From contig NW_026252126.1 of the NCBI RefSeq assembly GCF_025399195.1, positions 157,210 through 221,209 on the forward strand: a DNA stretch of 64,000 bases, given 5' to 3'. A program made the position numbers and the translations under genes. Below, one piece after another: positions 11,758 through 22,780 of this stretch. The stretch comes from Umbelopsis ramanniana AG. Its lineage: Eukaryota; Mucoromycota; Umbelopsidomycetes; Umbelopsidales; Umbelopsidaceae. The notes under the pieces were generated by a model. That model did not search any database. It saw only the letters and a program-made list of their open reading frames with translations, and was not told where the DNA came from. The stretch's first letter is position 1, and every line of letters begins with the position of its first letter.

Positions 11758-13487
11758 CTAATGTGAAGGAGGGTTGACAACATGCATGATATTGAACGTG
11801 AGGCAGATCACCATTACCAAACAACCATAGATACCTAACAGTAACGCTATGATTTTGGAATATGACCAAGGCTTATCTTCATGTAGCTTGAGGTAAAACA
11901 AAGAAGGCAAAATGAAAGATATGACGGTGGAGCCAGTCGATCCGACAAATGCCAACACTAAATCCAGCTTGGTCATGGTGATGGCTACTAAAAACGTACC
12001 AATCAAAATACCGATCGTCATGGCAAGGTACTTTGAAGTGGAAGGCGGTGATAGAATTTTCACACCATTTTCATCGACAGGAGCTGAGCCAAACGATAAG
12101 ACCTTGTCAAGCGAATTTCTACATGGATGGCACTGTAGCGGGTAGCTGAGTAAAACGAGAATCACAATGGCTATACGTCCACCAGTGACAAACACACTTG
12201 CTGGATCTACAAATGCAACCCCACCTACGTCAGTGCACTTGTAATGACTCGAGCTCCGTTCGTTAAATGAACTTACACTCAAGAATGATGTTTCCCATAA
12301 CAGCTTTGCCGAAACTGAGGTAACCCATAACCGCAATACCCTCGTACAAAAAGATGGCAGTGCCGATGGAGGTAGCAATGACAGTGTTGATTTTCTTTTG
12401 ACTATTGTCTTTTTGCTCGTTGTAGACAGTAAATATCTGTGATTTAGAATATCAGTCATCAATTCACTCTCCAAAAATCCCTTACATGTCGAACTCTCTC
12501 AGTTAACTTACATTCTGATGGCATGTGAAGGCGAAAACAAAGACAGGCAAGCTGGTAAAAAACTTTGTCGAAAAGTGTACCAGCTCGATTTCTTCAGGTG
12601 GAGCACTTGGAAAGTTGGGAATGACAAAGTGCCATACGACGATCAAACACAAGTAAGCAACAGCGAACAAGGCGATGACACTAGTATACTTTAACGAATC
12701 CAGTTTTCTTGAAAAGCTCAATGGTCCAACAATGGTGATCATGAAGACGGTGATCCATATCCGCCTATCCAACAGATAATACAATTCCTCACTTGGATTA
12801 AAGATGGTTTTAATTATCTGCAGGAGGCAAGCTTAAACTTTAGTATACATGTTGCGTTTCTCCAAACAAAAGGTAATTTGATTGTCATTACCTGTGGCAT
12901 TAGATCACCCACAATGAGCATGTAACTAATACCAACTCCAAAACACTTGATGGCAATAGCCAAATCGAAAAATATGGCAGCTGATGGCCATGTGAGCTGT
13001 GAGACTGCGAAAAATGACGCTTCACGGCCCTCCGTTCGAGCAGCAGCTTTGGAGAGGAAGTAAAGACCAAGTGCTGAGGTTATACCAGAGAATACAATGA
13101 CAAACATGCCTGGGATCAATCCGACCGAGGCTACGGCAGAGGGCTATCAATGTAAAAATGAGATAATTTGAGAAGCGTGAGAAATCTCCTTACAAACACT
13201 AAAAAAGGAGGTAATCTCGGGATGCATACCATGGCCAACATTCCTGTTCCAAGAATAGTGTTTGAGAGGTTAATAACCGAGCTCAAAGGGGAAGCTGTCC
13301 CATTGTTTGTCGATGCTGTACGATTATTGCCGTTTTCTGGTCGCAATGCAGGTTGCAGCAGTGGCTTTGTTTCATCGGTAATTACATAGCTGCTGGGGTC
13401 AGACGATATGACAGAATATGTTGAAGGAGCTCTCGAAGTATTTCCAGAGTCTGTATACGATGTATAGGAAGGTAAGTCTGCTGCCAT
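11758..13487 (-). CDS. Vacuolar-type amino acid transporter (AVT/SLC38-like)
   Basis: Exons 13230-13487, 12892-13143, 12512-12817, 12277-12436 and 11758-12224 give 480 residues. A Ser/Thr-rich cytosolic N-terminus of about 75 residues is followed by the Aa_trans signature SSVINLSNTILGTGMLAM and about eleven hydrophobic segments, including PSAAIFFDLAIAIKCFGVGISYM and SLPVFVFAFTCHQN, typical of the AVT5/6/7 branch. The likely role is proton-coupled amino acid export from, or import into, the vacuole; the direction cannot be read from sequence. The start at 13487 (MAAD) is the first ATG in frame. Just upstream the assembly breaks at the N gap, so the promoter is incomplete. Confidence 0.92.
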
Positions 13488-14424
13488 GTTAACAATGGAG
13501 GAAGACAACGGGGGATTCACGGACCAAGTGAGATAAAAAAATTAGTAATTTATAGAGGGCGGCCAACCAATCTGGCTCAGCAGGCCTGGGCAATCTACCC
13601 ANNNNNNNNNNNNNNNNNNNNNNNNNNNNNNNNNNNNNNNNNNNNNNNNNNNNNNNNNNNNNNNNNNNNNNNNNNNNNNNNNNNNNNNNNNNNNNNNNNN
13701 NAAAAAAAAAAAAAAAAAAAATAAGCTTCAGGTACTCCTCAGTGCCCAGGCAGCAGCACCTTGTTGAAGGACTGTTTAAAACATGGAAAGGTTCCGTCAC
13801 ATGAACCAGCAACAACTTATTAAAGTAGCGAAGGGTCCTCGGAAACATGGGTGCTTCCCATTTTCTTCAAAGCAGCACGGGGCTGGACACATGAAGCTCA
13901 CATACTGGGTAGATAAGACGGGATTTTTTAAGTAGAAGCACCGTGAAACTGAACCGGTGTCCTCAAGGGTTAATCTAAAGTTTTGAAATGAATCAAAATA
14001 TTCATGAAGTATTCGTGATAAGATCGTTCCACGGCTTTGCTCGGCGGTACACGGCCCTTTCGGGCACAGACTAAAGGCTGTTGTCGTACCACAAATCCTA
14101 TAAGTGATCTTCAACCTGGGAAATCATACTGTTACGACACGTCGTCTCAGTGGACTATTCTTTACCATCTGAAGAAATATGAAAGGAAATGAATCGGATC
14201 TTTCTACATTTGTATTGACTCATGGGGTTATACTGGTTGGAGATGAATAGAATGGGGAAGGTTAGGTTAGCTGTGGATTTGAGTATGAGCCTTTTTTGAT
14301 TCTGTCTCCCCTCCCCCCCAATGGACTTCTGGCTCTCCCTATGCTTTTGGGGGACTGGACTGCTTTACACTTCACTGGGTCTTGCCACTTGCCTCACCAA
14401 AGCAAACCTCGGCTCGGATTTTCC
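13488..14424. other. Intergenic with assembly gap and possible repeat remnant
   Basis: This stretch contains the promoter side of the amino acid transporter, the 100-N gap, a run of 20 adenines directly after it, and about 700 bases without supported coding exons. The open frame on the minus strand between 13797 and 14114 has no ATG start and no recognisable motif. The poly-A beside a gap suggests that a repeated or retroposed element broke the assembly here, but I cannot name one. Confidence 0.5.
13602..13701. other. Assembly gap (100 N)
   Basis: Exactly 100 unknown bases, the standard placeholder for a scaffold gap of unknown length. A 20-base poly-A run at 13702-13721 follows immediately. 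Confidence 0.99.
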
Positions 14425-14431
14425 TATAAAA
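14425..14431 (+). promoter_or_regulatory. TATA box of the ECL1-like gene
   Basis: TATAAAA lies 73-79 bases before the ATG at 14504, with a pyrimidine-rich leader (CTCCC, CTCTTCTCTCC) in between, as is common around fungal transcription starts. Confidence 0.6.
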
Positions 14432-14503
14432 TCAGCACGAGTCTGTTTTTGAGTTTCAGTCCCTCCCATACCTCTTCTCTCCTCTCAACCATTTTATAAC
14501 TTC

Positions 14504-14869
14504 ATGGAACTGAGCATCTGCCTCTACTGTGAAAAACCGTTGCCCAATGATGTATGAGTCCTTCAACTTGGGAAATCGATCAAAAACTTAAACCTCTTGC
14601 TTATCCTCCTATTTCCACAGACCATGAGCTTCTGTTCCTTTGCATGCCGAGCATCAGAAGCGAGCAAACATAACGCTGCCAACCATCATTCTTACCCAAT
14701 GAATTTCAACCGTAGACGATCTTTGTCCATACTGAATACACCACCGTCACCAGTTACCACTGCTAGCTCACGTCTTTCCATCGGATCGTTGAACTCCGGC
14801 TACCTAGATCACCGTGCGTGGACCTTGTTGGAAAGTGCATCCGATGCCTCTAGCATCGAATCTTTGTAA
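14504..14869 (+). CDS. Small ECL1-like zinc-binding protein
   Basis: Exons 14504-14551 and 14621-14869 give 98 residues. The N-terminus carries C-x2-C-x11-C-x3-C (CLYCEKPLPNDTMSFCSFAC), the arrangement of the Ecl1/2/3 zinc-binding family of fungi. The rest is low-complexity and Ser-rich, with a basic RRRSLS site that could be phosphorylated. In fission yeast Ecl1-type proteins extend chronological lifespan and respond to zinc or sulfur limitation; transferring that role is inference. The intron falls between the two cysteine pairs, which supports the splice because it rebuilds the motif. A TATA box and pyrimidine-rich leader precede it. A generic treble-clef zinc finger is the alternative. 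Confidence 0.72.
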
Positions 14870-15954
14870 ATATAACAAACTGCATCGCCTCCAAGGAACT
14901 ATCCCCCACGCTCGGGCGGCGTGCCGAGCTTCTGCTTCAACCATATAAAAAAAAAAAAACTCAGGAAAACCAAAATTTTGAAAACCAAGGATGGGCTTGT
15001 GTCCATTCCACACTTTCCATGTTCTATATCCCTTCCGATACCGAACTGCGTCTGGACGCAGTTTCCCCTTCTACAATTGATGTACTTCTTTCAAACCAAG
15101 AACCAAACTATTCTGCTTTTCAGAACTAGTGAATGAGCTGTCAAGATCTTTTTTCTCAGCATTTGTATCATAGCTTGAGCGTGATATTACAAAAATAAAA
15201 TAAAGTAAAATATTTAGCTCAATCCGGTGAGTGTCGCAAAGGGTTGGTGCACAAACAAACCGAAAAAAAAAAAAGGATCACTTGACGTTTTCCTTCCTCG
15301 ATGGTTTTCGAATACCCTCTGCGTATTCAATTTCGGTCAACTAACTTCGGTAAACTTCCAGAGATAACCTTAAAATGCAACTTCATGACCAAGCTTTCTT
15401 GGCCGTACAATGATTGTGGCCACCTGATATTCAGCGTATAATGTTACGGTTCTCCTGTAATCACTGCAGGCAAAGTTCACTTCGACACGACAAACTATGG
15501 CTGCTTTCACTCGGCCAGATCTTTTTCTCTCTCTTTTGGCTCGTTCCAATATTGCTCCCTAGGGTGGTGGCGGTATACGGGTAAATCTACAACCAATTTC
15601 CCGGAAAGCGATGGGCGCCATTCTGTCAACAAAAGAGAACGTGCTGTCTCAGGACTGGGGTACCAAGTTCTCAGCTGTTGTCTACTGGCCCGGCTAGTTC
15701 ACTGAATCTCATTCTAAACGTTTGCGGAAACTTACTGTCTCATTTAAGCACATTTGGATGAAATCGTAACGTTTTATACTTACCATACGAACATCTCGTA
15801 AATCGTGCAGCAGTGATGTAGCAAACAATTTGAATATATTTAGCCTACCTGCATTAAATGCGTGTATGTTTATCAATTTATATGCTTTATTTTTCTTTTA
15901 TCTCTGTTGAAAGATCGCCAATGAAGCCTCCTCACGTACTAACTTTTCTGGCTA
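14870..15954. other. Intergenic region without visible genes
   Basis: About 1.1 kb between the convergent ECL1-like and SCAMP genes. It has poly-A tracts near 14946 and 15263, but no supported exon, tRNA or clear repeat. Confidence 0.55.
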
Positions 15955-17083
15955 TTATATGCTAGCTTTTCCCATGCGAATGAAAGCATCTTGCTTGGCT
16001 TCCTTGAATGTATGGCCAGCGAATTTGTACTGATTATGCACTTTCTTATAGAGGAATACCGCCATAACTCCCAATGCAAGCCAGCAAATGGTTGCAAGCA
16101 ATGTGAAGACACCTGACAAAATGTAGCCGTCTGAAAATAGAGTAACAAGAAGGATCAATCCAGCTCCACCACTGTTTGTGAGAAAGGATGTTAATGCTTC
16201 AATTGAAAAAATGACTTGAATGTTTGTTTGCAATGATGCTCCTTACGTGGATGGAATGCCAACTGCCATGTAAAAGGTATACAATACGTGGAATCCGTTG
16301 AAAACAAAGAAGAAGTCTGAATGAAATGAAAGAGGACAACCACGTTAGTTCTTGTCTTCTATGGTTATTTTAAGATTCAATGGTGATCGCTGCTGCTGTG
16401 TACTTACAATAGTACAATGACACTTCCTTCATGTAAGCATTGTAAACAGGTCGGTACCACAAGAAGAAACTTGCTGCAGTGTGAGTGAACATTTCTGTCA
16501 GAGCGACGCCCATATCGGTGGGAGCACTTGTGACAGATGGAGGATGTGAAAATAAGACACAAAGACATGCAATGAAGTTCATAACCAAAGTGACTTCGAA
16601 CAGGAGCCATTCTCTATAAAGCCAGTTCATGACGCCTTGGTGTTGTGGCGGAATTTCAACAGCAATATCGAGATAGAGGAATGGGAAGCAAGGAGGAAAA
16701 TTGTTGGGTTGTCTGCCTTGGCGAGATAAATTCATCTGTCTCTGTTCAAGGTCTCGTTCACGCTGTTCAAGCTCGCGCTCCTTTCTTAACAATTCCTCTT
16801 CTCGACTCCCAGATACATGTCCTGGTGTAGGTGTAGATGCATTCGATCCATGTTGATATGGGCTGTCTACCGTTGAGAATGGGTCGACTTCCGGTGCCGA
16901 GAATTGTCTTACGGTGGCCCCTGTAAAGTCATCTGTCGATGCGGCGAAGGATGATGAGTTGGCGTGGATTGGGTCTGTTTCAAGCTGATATGCCGGCTCC
17001 TCACGATTTGAAGTGAGTGCAGAGGTAATACTGGGATCCTCAAACGGATTTGAAGGATCGTCAAAAGGATTTGGCTTTGACAT
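15955..17083 (-). CDS. Secretory carrier-associated membrane protein (SCAMP)
   Basis: Exons 16408-17083, 16247-16316 and 15955-16171 give 320 residues. Two NPF motifs open the protein (NPFDDPSNPF), as expected for binding EH-domain proteins. A charged coiled coil (REEELLRKERELEQRERDLE, about residues 90-110) and the SCAMP core follow, with four transmembrane segments (LVMNFIACLCVLF, AASFFLWYRPVYNAYM, FFFVFNGFHVLYTFYMAVGIP, GGAGLILLVTLF and onward). The IP-Q-HQ segment before the first membrane span (here EIPPQHQG) fits the family. SCAMPs act in vesicle recycling between the trans-Golgi network, endosomes and the plasma membrane. The length fits metazoan and plant SCAMPs. The gene lies tail to tail with the ECL1-like gene and in tandem with ATP10. 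Confidence 0.93.
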
Positions 17084-17470
17084 GTCGACGAAAATGAAGC
17101 TATCGGTGAACCTGTACCTTTTGCCAAGCGGGGTCCAAACCTTTATACGCTTTTTTGCTTGAATGAGCCAAAAACAAATTATCCCAACCAATCAAATCCT
17201 TTGGAAGCGCTCACTGCATCGCCAAGCTTGCTTCACCTGAAATGGCATATCAAAACTGTGCACAGCCTAATGAAGGATCAAGTTGATAAAGTGACTAGAT
17301 TTTATTATATACTTTACACCGTCTTCGCGGAGGAGCAAAAGCTTGAAGGGATTGGCCAGGGCTACTTTAATTGTCATCTTACCCGTACGCTACCAAAATC
17401 CATCTATGTGCTTTCAACACGCGACAAAGCTTATGTTCACAATTCTACGAGTTGTCTACATGTAACGATT

Positions 17471-18828
17471 TCACGCTGATTTCTCTTCGACAGCTGTTTT
17501 CTTGTCAGCCAAGAATTTGGTCATGCCAATCAAATTTTGGATTTCTTGAGGCGTAGCCATACCATGTGCAGTCCAACGAACTTTACAATTTTCGTCCACA
17601 AGGAAAACATATCCTATATACTGGTTGCTCATGGCAAGGTATCGTCTCAGTCTTGATATGTCCTTAAAAAGCAGCACATAGTTATCCTGTTGTTCAAATT
17701 TTCGAGTTACAAGTTAATGAGCACGCCTGGTCCAGCCTCTCCCACAAATGGCGATGAGGAGCTTTACCTGTCTTTCCAGAGGCGTGTTCTTCTTTATAGT
17801 ACCCATGAGAGCCTTCATTAGATATTGCTTAAGTAAGTTCTCTTGCACATTAAGCTAAAACATTAGAGAGGTCCATATTAGCATGTGTACCATTCCATTA
17901 TGTTAATGCTGGTGGTCCTAACTTACTTCTACCAATTGAATATCCTTTCGATCTTTGAAAGCAGTCAAAAATGGGTTGATGAAGGTGTTTACGTGTTGCT
18001 ATGGAGAAAAGGTGCTGAATAAGTGACAAGTTCGGTATGAATTTTTCTTGGGGTGTTCACTTGTCAAATATCTTACTTCTGCATACTGGGCCAGAACAAA
18101 TGACATGAGTGAGATTTTGCCGTGTAGCATATCCGTGGTGTGAATCTTTTCCTTTTTGAAGTTTTGGCCTTCAAAGTCAGGCATATACAATGCTTTCTGT
18201 ACATCACATATTAGCCAAGTGAGCATGAAGGGGGCCCCTACACATTGTCAAGTTCAACTAATTTACCTCGGCTCTGATAAGTTTGTTAGATGCCTCAAAC
18301 AATTTACCATTATGCTCTCGCATTTCTATGTTCAAGAAAGTAAATAGAGTTATCAGTAGGATGTCAGCCTTGTCAAATAGCCAACGATGGATTCATTACC
18401 ATGCGCATCTGCGAAATATGATTTGGTTGCCTCTGCAACTCTGTCATCGAAGTGATATTATAAATTAATTAGATGGCTGTGCATGATAATAGAGGAAGGC
18501 TTGACAAGAGATTATGTTTGACATACAGATATCGTCGCTCCTCAACGTGGGAAGCGAATGCCTTGTCATAGTCAGTCAAGTCTTGTAACTTTTGCTTTTG
18601 GCGACCAACCCAAGAGTTGCGATCAGGAATAGGCCGGTCCTTTACGCCCAACACACTGGGAGGTTGACGTTTCGGGGCATCGTCGGTTGCCTTTGGCTCA
18701 TTCTTGGGAGTAGGAGTTGAACTTGATGCCGATGCCAATGTGCGGCTAAATGAATATAATGCTGGTACAGCCATCTTGGCACATGGTGCTCTTGCCTGTC
18801 GCACCGTATTGCTGAATATGATGTTCAT
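17471..18828 (-). CDS. ATP10: ATP10, F1Fo ATP synthase assembly factor
   Basis: Exons 18527-18828, 18400-18440, 18267-18325, 18077-18196, 17927-17998, 17768-17854 and 17471-17686 give 298 residues. An Arg/Ser-rich presequence (RQARAP, SRTLASASSS) points to mitochondria. The core holds DRNSWVGRQKQKLQDLTDY, the segment reading GQNFKKEKIHTTDMLHGKISL, QYAEQHVNTFINPF and the C-terminal NQYIGYVFLVDENCKVRW, all matching the ATP10 family with its thioredoxin-like fold. The protein chaperones Atp6 into the Fo sector at the inner membrane. It starts head to head with the STK32-like kinase over about 0.4 kb. ATP23, its known functional partner, is also in this window. Confidence 0.93.
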
Positions 18829-19265
18829 AGTACGTGTAATGTAGCAGCCAATTTGGCAAAGAAAAAAGTATGAACAATTTGATGGTGGTGGCTTGCGCGC
18901 CTATAATTCTCCCCTGCCCTACGATTGTCCTCGGTCGTAACTCAGCGACCCCTTCTCTCTTTGTCCGGAACTCTCGATTGTGTCATCCAAACTCGCACCA
19001 CTAATTCAACCCGCTGAATATTTCAACTGTCTAAAATTCGGTTTCTATCAGTAGGTGTTGTCCACTGCCTTTCGTTCCATGTCGTCGATGACACTCATCT
19101 GACTGCATAATAGGGATTATTCGCCAACGCCTTGGGCAGGCGATCCAATGACCTCTCCGAAGATGGTACGTCCACCTGGCTAATATGATTAGGCATACTC
19201 GATTGATCCCCTGTTTTAACAGCAAATTAATATCATATATAGCCAACATTGGTCATTTTCGACTG
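18829..19265. other. Divergent promoter region of ATP10 and kinase, with unresolved 5' kinase exon
   Basis: This stretch should hold the promoters of both flanking genes. A 5' exon of the kinase is likely here: a GTACGT donor at 19165 and a TATATAG acceptor near 19241 would join an open frame (ending in NDLSED) to ANIGHFRLM of the kinase, but I could not find an ATG in frame with it. A short ATG frame at 19148 (MTSPKM) fits only with a weaker donor. Confidence 0.4.
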
Positions 19266-21213
19266 ATGCGTGTAGTGGGACGGGGTGCGTTCGGAAAGGT
19301 ACAAAAAAAGGGAAATTGTTTTTGAGACGCCACCAAATCTTTAATTCGGTTGACTAAAAGTTGTTTTCTCATAGGTTCGCATCGTCGAACGGAGAGATAC
19401 CAAAGTCTTGTACGCTCTGAAATATATATCCAAACATGATTGTATTTCAATGGACGCTGTACGGAATGTCATCCGAGAACGTGTAATGCTAGAGCAGTTG
19501 GATCACCCTTTCATTTGCCGTCTTCGATTTGCTTTCCAAGATGATGAGTATATGTACATGGTGATGGACCTCATGTAAGTTAGTGCGCTCATTACCCAGG
19601 CGGTGGGATTCACACGAATCATGATTGTCTAATCTTAATTGTTATTTGTTGACTTTGCTTCATTGTTACACATAATCATTTACTATAGGATGGGGGGAAA
19701 TTTGGGCTTTCATTTATTACGTCAAAAGTTCGATGAAAATGTGATTCGGTTCTGGATAGCCGAACTAGCATGCGCCATCAACTACCTCCACCAAGAGCGG
19801 GTTGTACACCGAGATATAAAACCAGACAATATTTTATTAGACGAAGACGGCCATGCTCATCTAAGCGACTTCAACATAGCATCACATCTCCCATCTCACC
19901 GACCATTAACGTCGCAATCAGGAACTGCACTATATATGGGTAAGCAAACGATTGCGTTGAAACCAAACCCGCTTGACCAATCAATTAACCATAAATTTTC
20001 TATTTCCGTCAAAATAGCACCAGATATATATCGAGGCGGTGGCTATAATGAAGCCGTTGATTGGTGGGGGCTAGGCGTCACTATGTATGAGTGCGTCTAT
20101 CGAAAGGTATGTATTAGCGAATCTTCAAATGTTAAAGCACTCTGGTGTAACGTTCGCGAGTGACTAAGGCTGCTTATATTTAAATCACAGCGCCCATTTG
20201 ATTACGACAAAAGTGAGGAATTGCAAAAGGCGATATTACGCGGCCATGTTCATTATCCGCAAAATGTTCCATATTCAGTAGAATGTGTTTCGGTTATTCA
20301 AGGCGTAAGTATATCTCGTTTTCTTCTTACCAGTTAAAGATGAAGGGTGAGCAAAACATTAATGAATTGGGTTTAGTTATTGGAACCGAATCCTTCCAAA
20401 AGACTAGGCTATGGGCCTGCTGGATGGGCTGCCCTGGTTCACCATCCCTTCTTTCGATCAATAGACTGGCATCGATTGAAGGACAAAACGTTCACTCCGC
20501 CTTACCGACCACCATCCAACCAAAATAACTTCGATGCAACCCATGATCTTGAGGAACTGCTATTTGAAGACAATCCACTTTCTGGGCAACCTCGAAAAAA
20601 CACACGCAGGCATCGTGCAAAGTCTTCTTCGGGCATGTCGAAGGAGATGGAAAAATATGAACGCGAGATGGATTTCATTGAGGAGCGGTTTAAGCCGTTT
20701 GACTTTACTGTTTTTGAACGATACGAAGGATTTCAAGACCCCGTTCGCATGACCGTCGGTGAACCACCAGAATGGGTCAAGCCAGCGTTTGAAGGTGCGG
20801 AGCATGGCGATTTCTTACCTGTGAAGCGAATCTCAACCACCAGCCAGATGGAGAGCGAAGAGGCTCTGGTTGGACCGCCACCAGTTGTACCTCCTGCCAT
20901 CTATGCTGATCGTCAATGGCGAGAAAATAACCGGGCACGACCAAGCTATATTGCTCCATTGGATAGCACAAATCAAGATGGTGAACAGCGGCAGCCATAT
21001 GCCGGTCGGAGCGCGGATAGTAACGGAGGATTGACCGAAGAGTATGCATATTACCCAGCTAGAGAACTACAAAAGAAACAGAGCAATCGAAGCTTTCGTG
21101 AACGGCGTGAACGGGATCGAAGGAGCGTTAGTCGAGCAAATAATGATACCCGAGCTACCTCGTCTACGGCAGCAGCCATAGAGACGCTTGCTGATAAACT
21201 TAAAGATATGTGA
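19266..21213 (+). CDS. STK32/YANK-type serine/threonine kinase (5' end uncertain)
   Basis: Exons from 19266 (first in-frame ATG): 19266-19298, 19375-19574, 19689-19939, 20018-20106, 20191-20304 and 20377-21213, at least 507 residues. Kinase landmarks are GRGAFGKV (glycine loop), ALKYISK (lysine), VVHRDIKPDNILLDEDGH (catalytic loop), SDFNIASH in place of DFG, and APDIY...AVDWWGLGVTMYE. DFN instead of DFG is the mark of the YANK/STK32 branch of AGC kinases. An AGC-type tail with KPFDFTVFERYEGFQDP follows, then a Ser/Arg-rich end. The true start probably lies upstream (19100-19260), because beginning at 19266 leaves no sequence before the glycine loop. Substrates are unknown. Confidence 0.83.
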
Positions 21214-21730
21214 TGTTGTGTAAGAGTACAATAAAGTGGGGTCCAGTGTAATAAAAAAATGAGTCTTCCCTGGTTGTATATAAAAAAGTTATTTAATGTC
21301 ATTTGAATTTACGCTTACTGTCAGCCAATCGTATAGCTGAATGGGCGGATCTGGTGATGGACCACAGAAACCCCCCTCCTTCCATGGTACACCCGTCTCC
21401 TTGAGCCACAACCCCCCAAGTGGTACAAACAGAGCAACTGTTCCTAGCAAGCCGAATGTCTTTTCAAGTTTGGAGGCTTTACTATATCAAAACATTCTAA
21501 TCGACTATTTGTTTACTGTAGCTCTGGAGGGACTTGACTCGTTCCTTTGTTCACTCTCGAAACTCGACCTTTTTTTTTTTTGTTTTTTTTCCTTCTTCTT
21601 CTTGTCATTACCTGGTAAGAGCAATATGCTACTCGTCTTTGCTGCGTCTTCCGAAAATATGCTGACTTTGCTTATCTCTTCGTTCTGTTCCAGTAACCAA
21701 ACTCCCCACTCTTCCAAGCTCTATTGAAAC
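21214..21730. other. Intergenic, promoter of the nicotianamine synthase-like gene
   Basis: About 520 bases between two tandem genes. It has a poly-T tract near 21570-21590 and pyrimidine-rich blocks, typical of a fungal promoter and leader. The 387-base open frame at 21341-21727 is low complexity and unconvincing as a gene. Confidence 0.55.
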
Positions 21731-22675
21731 ATGGTTCATCAGCAGCTATTGCCCATGGACTCTCATTTGTCCACCAACGGAGGTGTTCTGTGCCAGCATG
21801 TCATAAAACCCCACCAACATAAGCATTCACCTGGCTTATCCTCGGCTAGTCAAGACCTGATTCATGAAATTGTGGCTATTTACAAAGAGCTATCCTGTCT
21901 ACCGTCGCTCGAACCGGGAGCCACAACAAATAAACTTTTCTCGAGGTTGGTTGGGATCTGTATCAAGCAGTATAAAGCGGAGACTGTGTGTGATGTCCTG
22001 GACCATCCACAAATCCTTCAGCTTATCAAGCATCTGCGTAACATTTGCTCAACCGGCGAATACCTCTTGGAATGTCAATGGAGCCAAAAAATCATCCAGG
22101 ATGCCTACTCGTACACTGAAAATCAACCGGAGCTTCTTAAAAATTTTGTATACTACGACAACTACCACGACTTGACCAAGCTAGAGCTGCATGCAATGCT
22201 TGGATGCGGCGTGGTTCCCCGAACTGTGGTGTTTGTTGGTTCAGGTCCGATGCCCCTTTCTTCCATTTTATTGGCCGACATGTGCAGCGATACAACGATC
22301 ATCCGTAACTTAGACATAGATAAAGACGCCATCGATATAGCGTCAGAATTGGTTTCAGTCATAGGAAAAGAAAAACGCATCCAAAACTTCCTGTGCGATG
22401 GCATGGAGTATACAGGTTTTGGCCAAGCTGATGTTATTTTTTTAGCAGCCCTGGTAGGATGCGATCATCAACAAAAAATGCAACTCTTGAAAAGAATTTA
22501 CGATCAATGCAAGCCAGGAACTGCTGTGATGGTCCGAAGTGCGCATTCCTTGCGGGCTTTACTTTACCCAGTCATCGAGCCTGAGGATTTAGTGAAATGC
22601 GGGTTTCTAGTAGACATCGAACTTCATCCTCATAATCAAGTTGTTAACTCTGTCATTCTGGCCAGAAGAGCATAA
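21731..22675 (+). CDS. Nicotianamine synthase-like protein
   Basis: One exon encodes 314 residues. The methyltransferase-like core shows the nicotianamine synthase signature FVGSGPMPLSSILLA (about residues 171-185), then RNLDIDKDAIDIASEL as the cofactor-binding strand, DVIFLAALVG, and a late RSAHSLRALLYPV, in the order and spacing of plant NAS and the NAS-like proteins known from a few filamentous fungi. The N-terminal half is helical, with a YYDNYHDLTKLE segment just before the core, as in NAS. The enzyme class joins aminocarboxypropyl groups from S-adenosylmethionine to make a metal chelator; whether this copy makes nicotianamine or a related chelator is inference. A ZIP metal transporter follows 544 bp downstream on the same strand. 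The absence of introns contrasts with nearly every neighbour. Confidence 0.88.
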   Translation: MVHQQLLPMDSHLSTNGGVLCQHVIKPHQHKHSPGLSSASQDLIHEIVAIYKELSCLPSLEPGATTNKLFSRLVGICIKQYKAETVCDVLDHPQILQLIKHLRNICSTGEYLLECQWSQKIIQDAYSYTENQPELLKNFVYYDNYHDLTKLELHAMLGCGVVPRTVVFVGSGPMPLSSILLADMCSDTTIIRNLDIDKDAIDIASELVSVIGKEKRIQNFLCDGMEYTGFGQADVIFLAALVGCDHQQKMQLLKRIYDQCKPGTAVMVRSAHSLRALLYPVIEPEDLVKCGFLVDIELHPHNQVVNSVILARRA

Positions 22676-22769
22676 ATATCGTATATGAAATAAAAGTCTT
22701 ATTTGTGAATAAAGATGCGCTGATTGATATGACATCCGGTGTCGCAATGTTTCATAAATTACTACTGTA

Positions 22770-22780
22770 ACCCTCGCGGT
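22770..22780 (+). promoter_or_regulatory. ACC-N5-GGT element, copy 1 (possible zinc-response site)
   Basis: ACCCTCGCGGT has inverted ACC/GGT ends and the same GCGGT right half as the second copy at 23146. Its shape resembles the yeast Zap1 site (ACCTTNAAGGT), but the centre differs. Its role is inferred from position before a ZIP gene. Confidence 0.35.

Noticed and set aside
13797-14114. 105-codon minus-strand frame next to the gap
   Set aside because: No ATG start, no motif and no splice partners; treated as possible repeat remnant only.
21341-21727. 128-codon open frame before the NAS-like gene
   Set aside because: It is dominated by poly-T-coded Phe/Ser and Leu runs, typical of promoter and leader sequence; no family resemblance.
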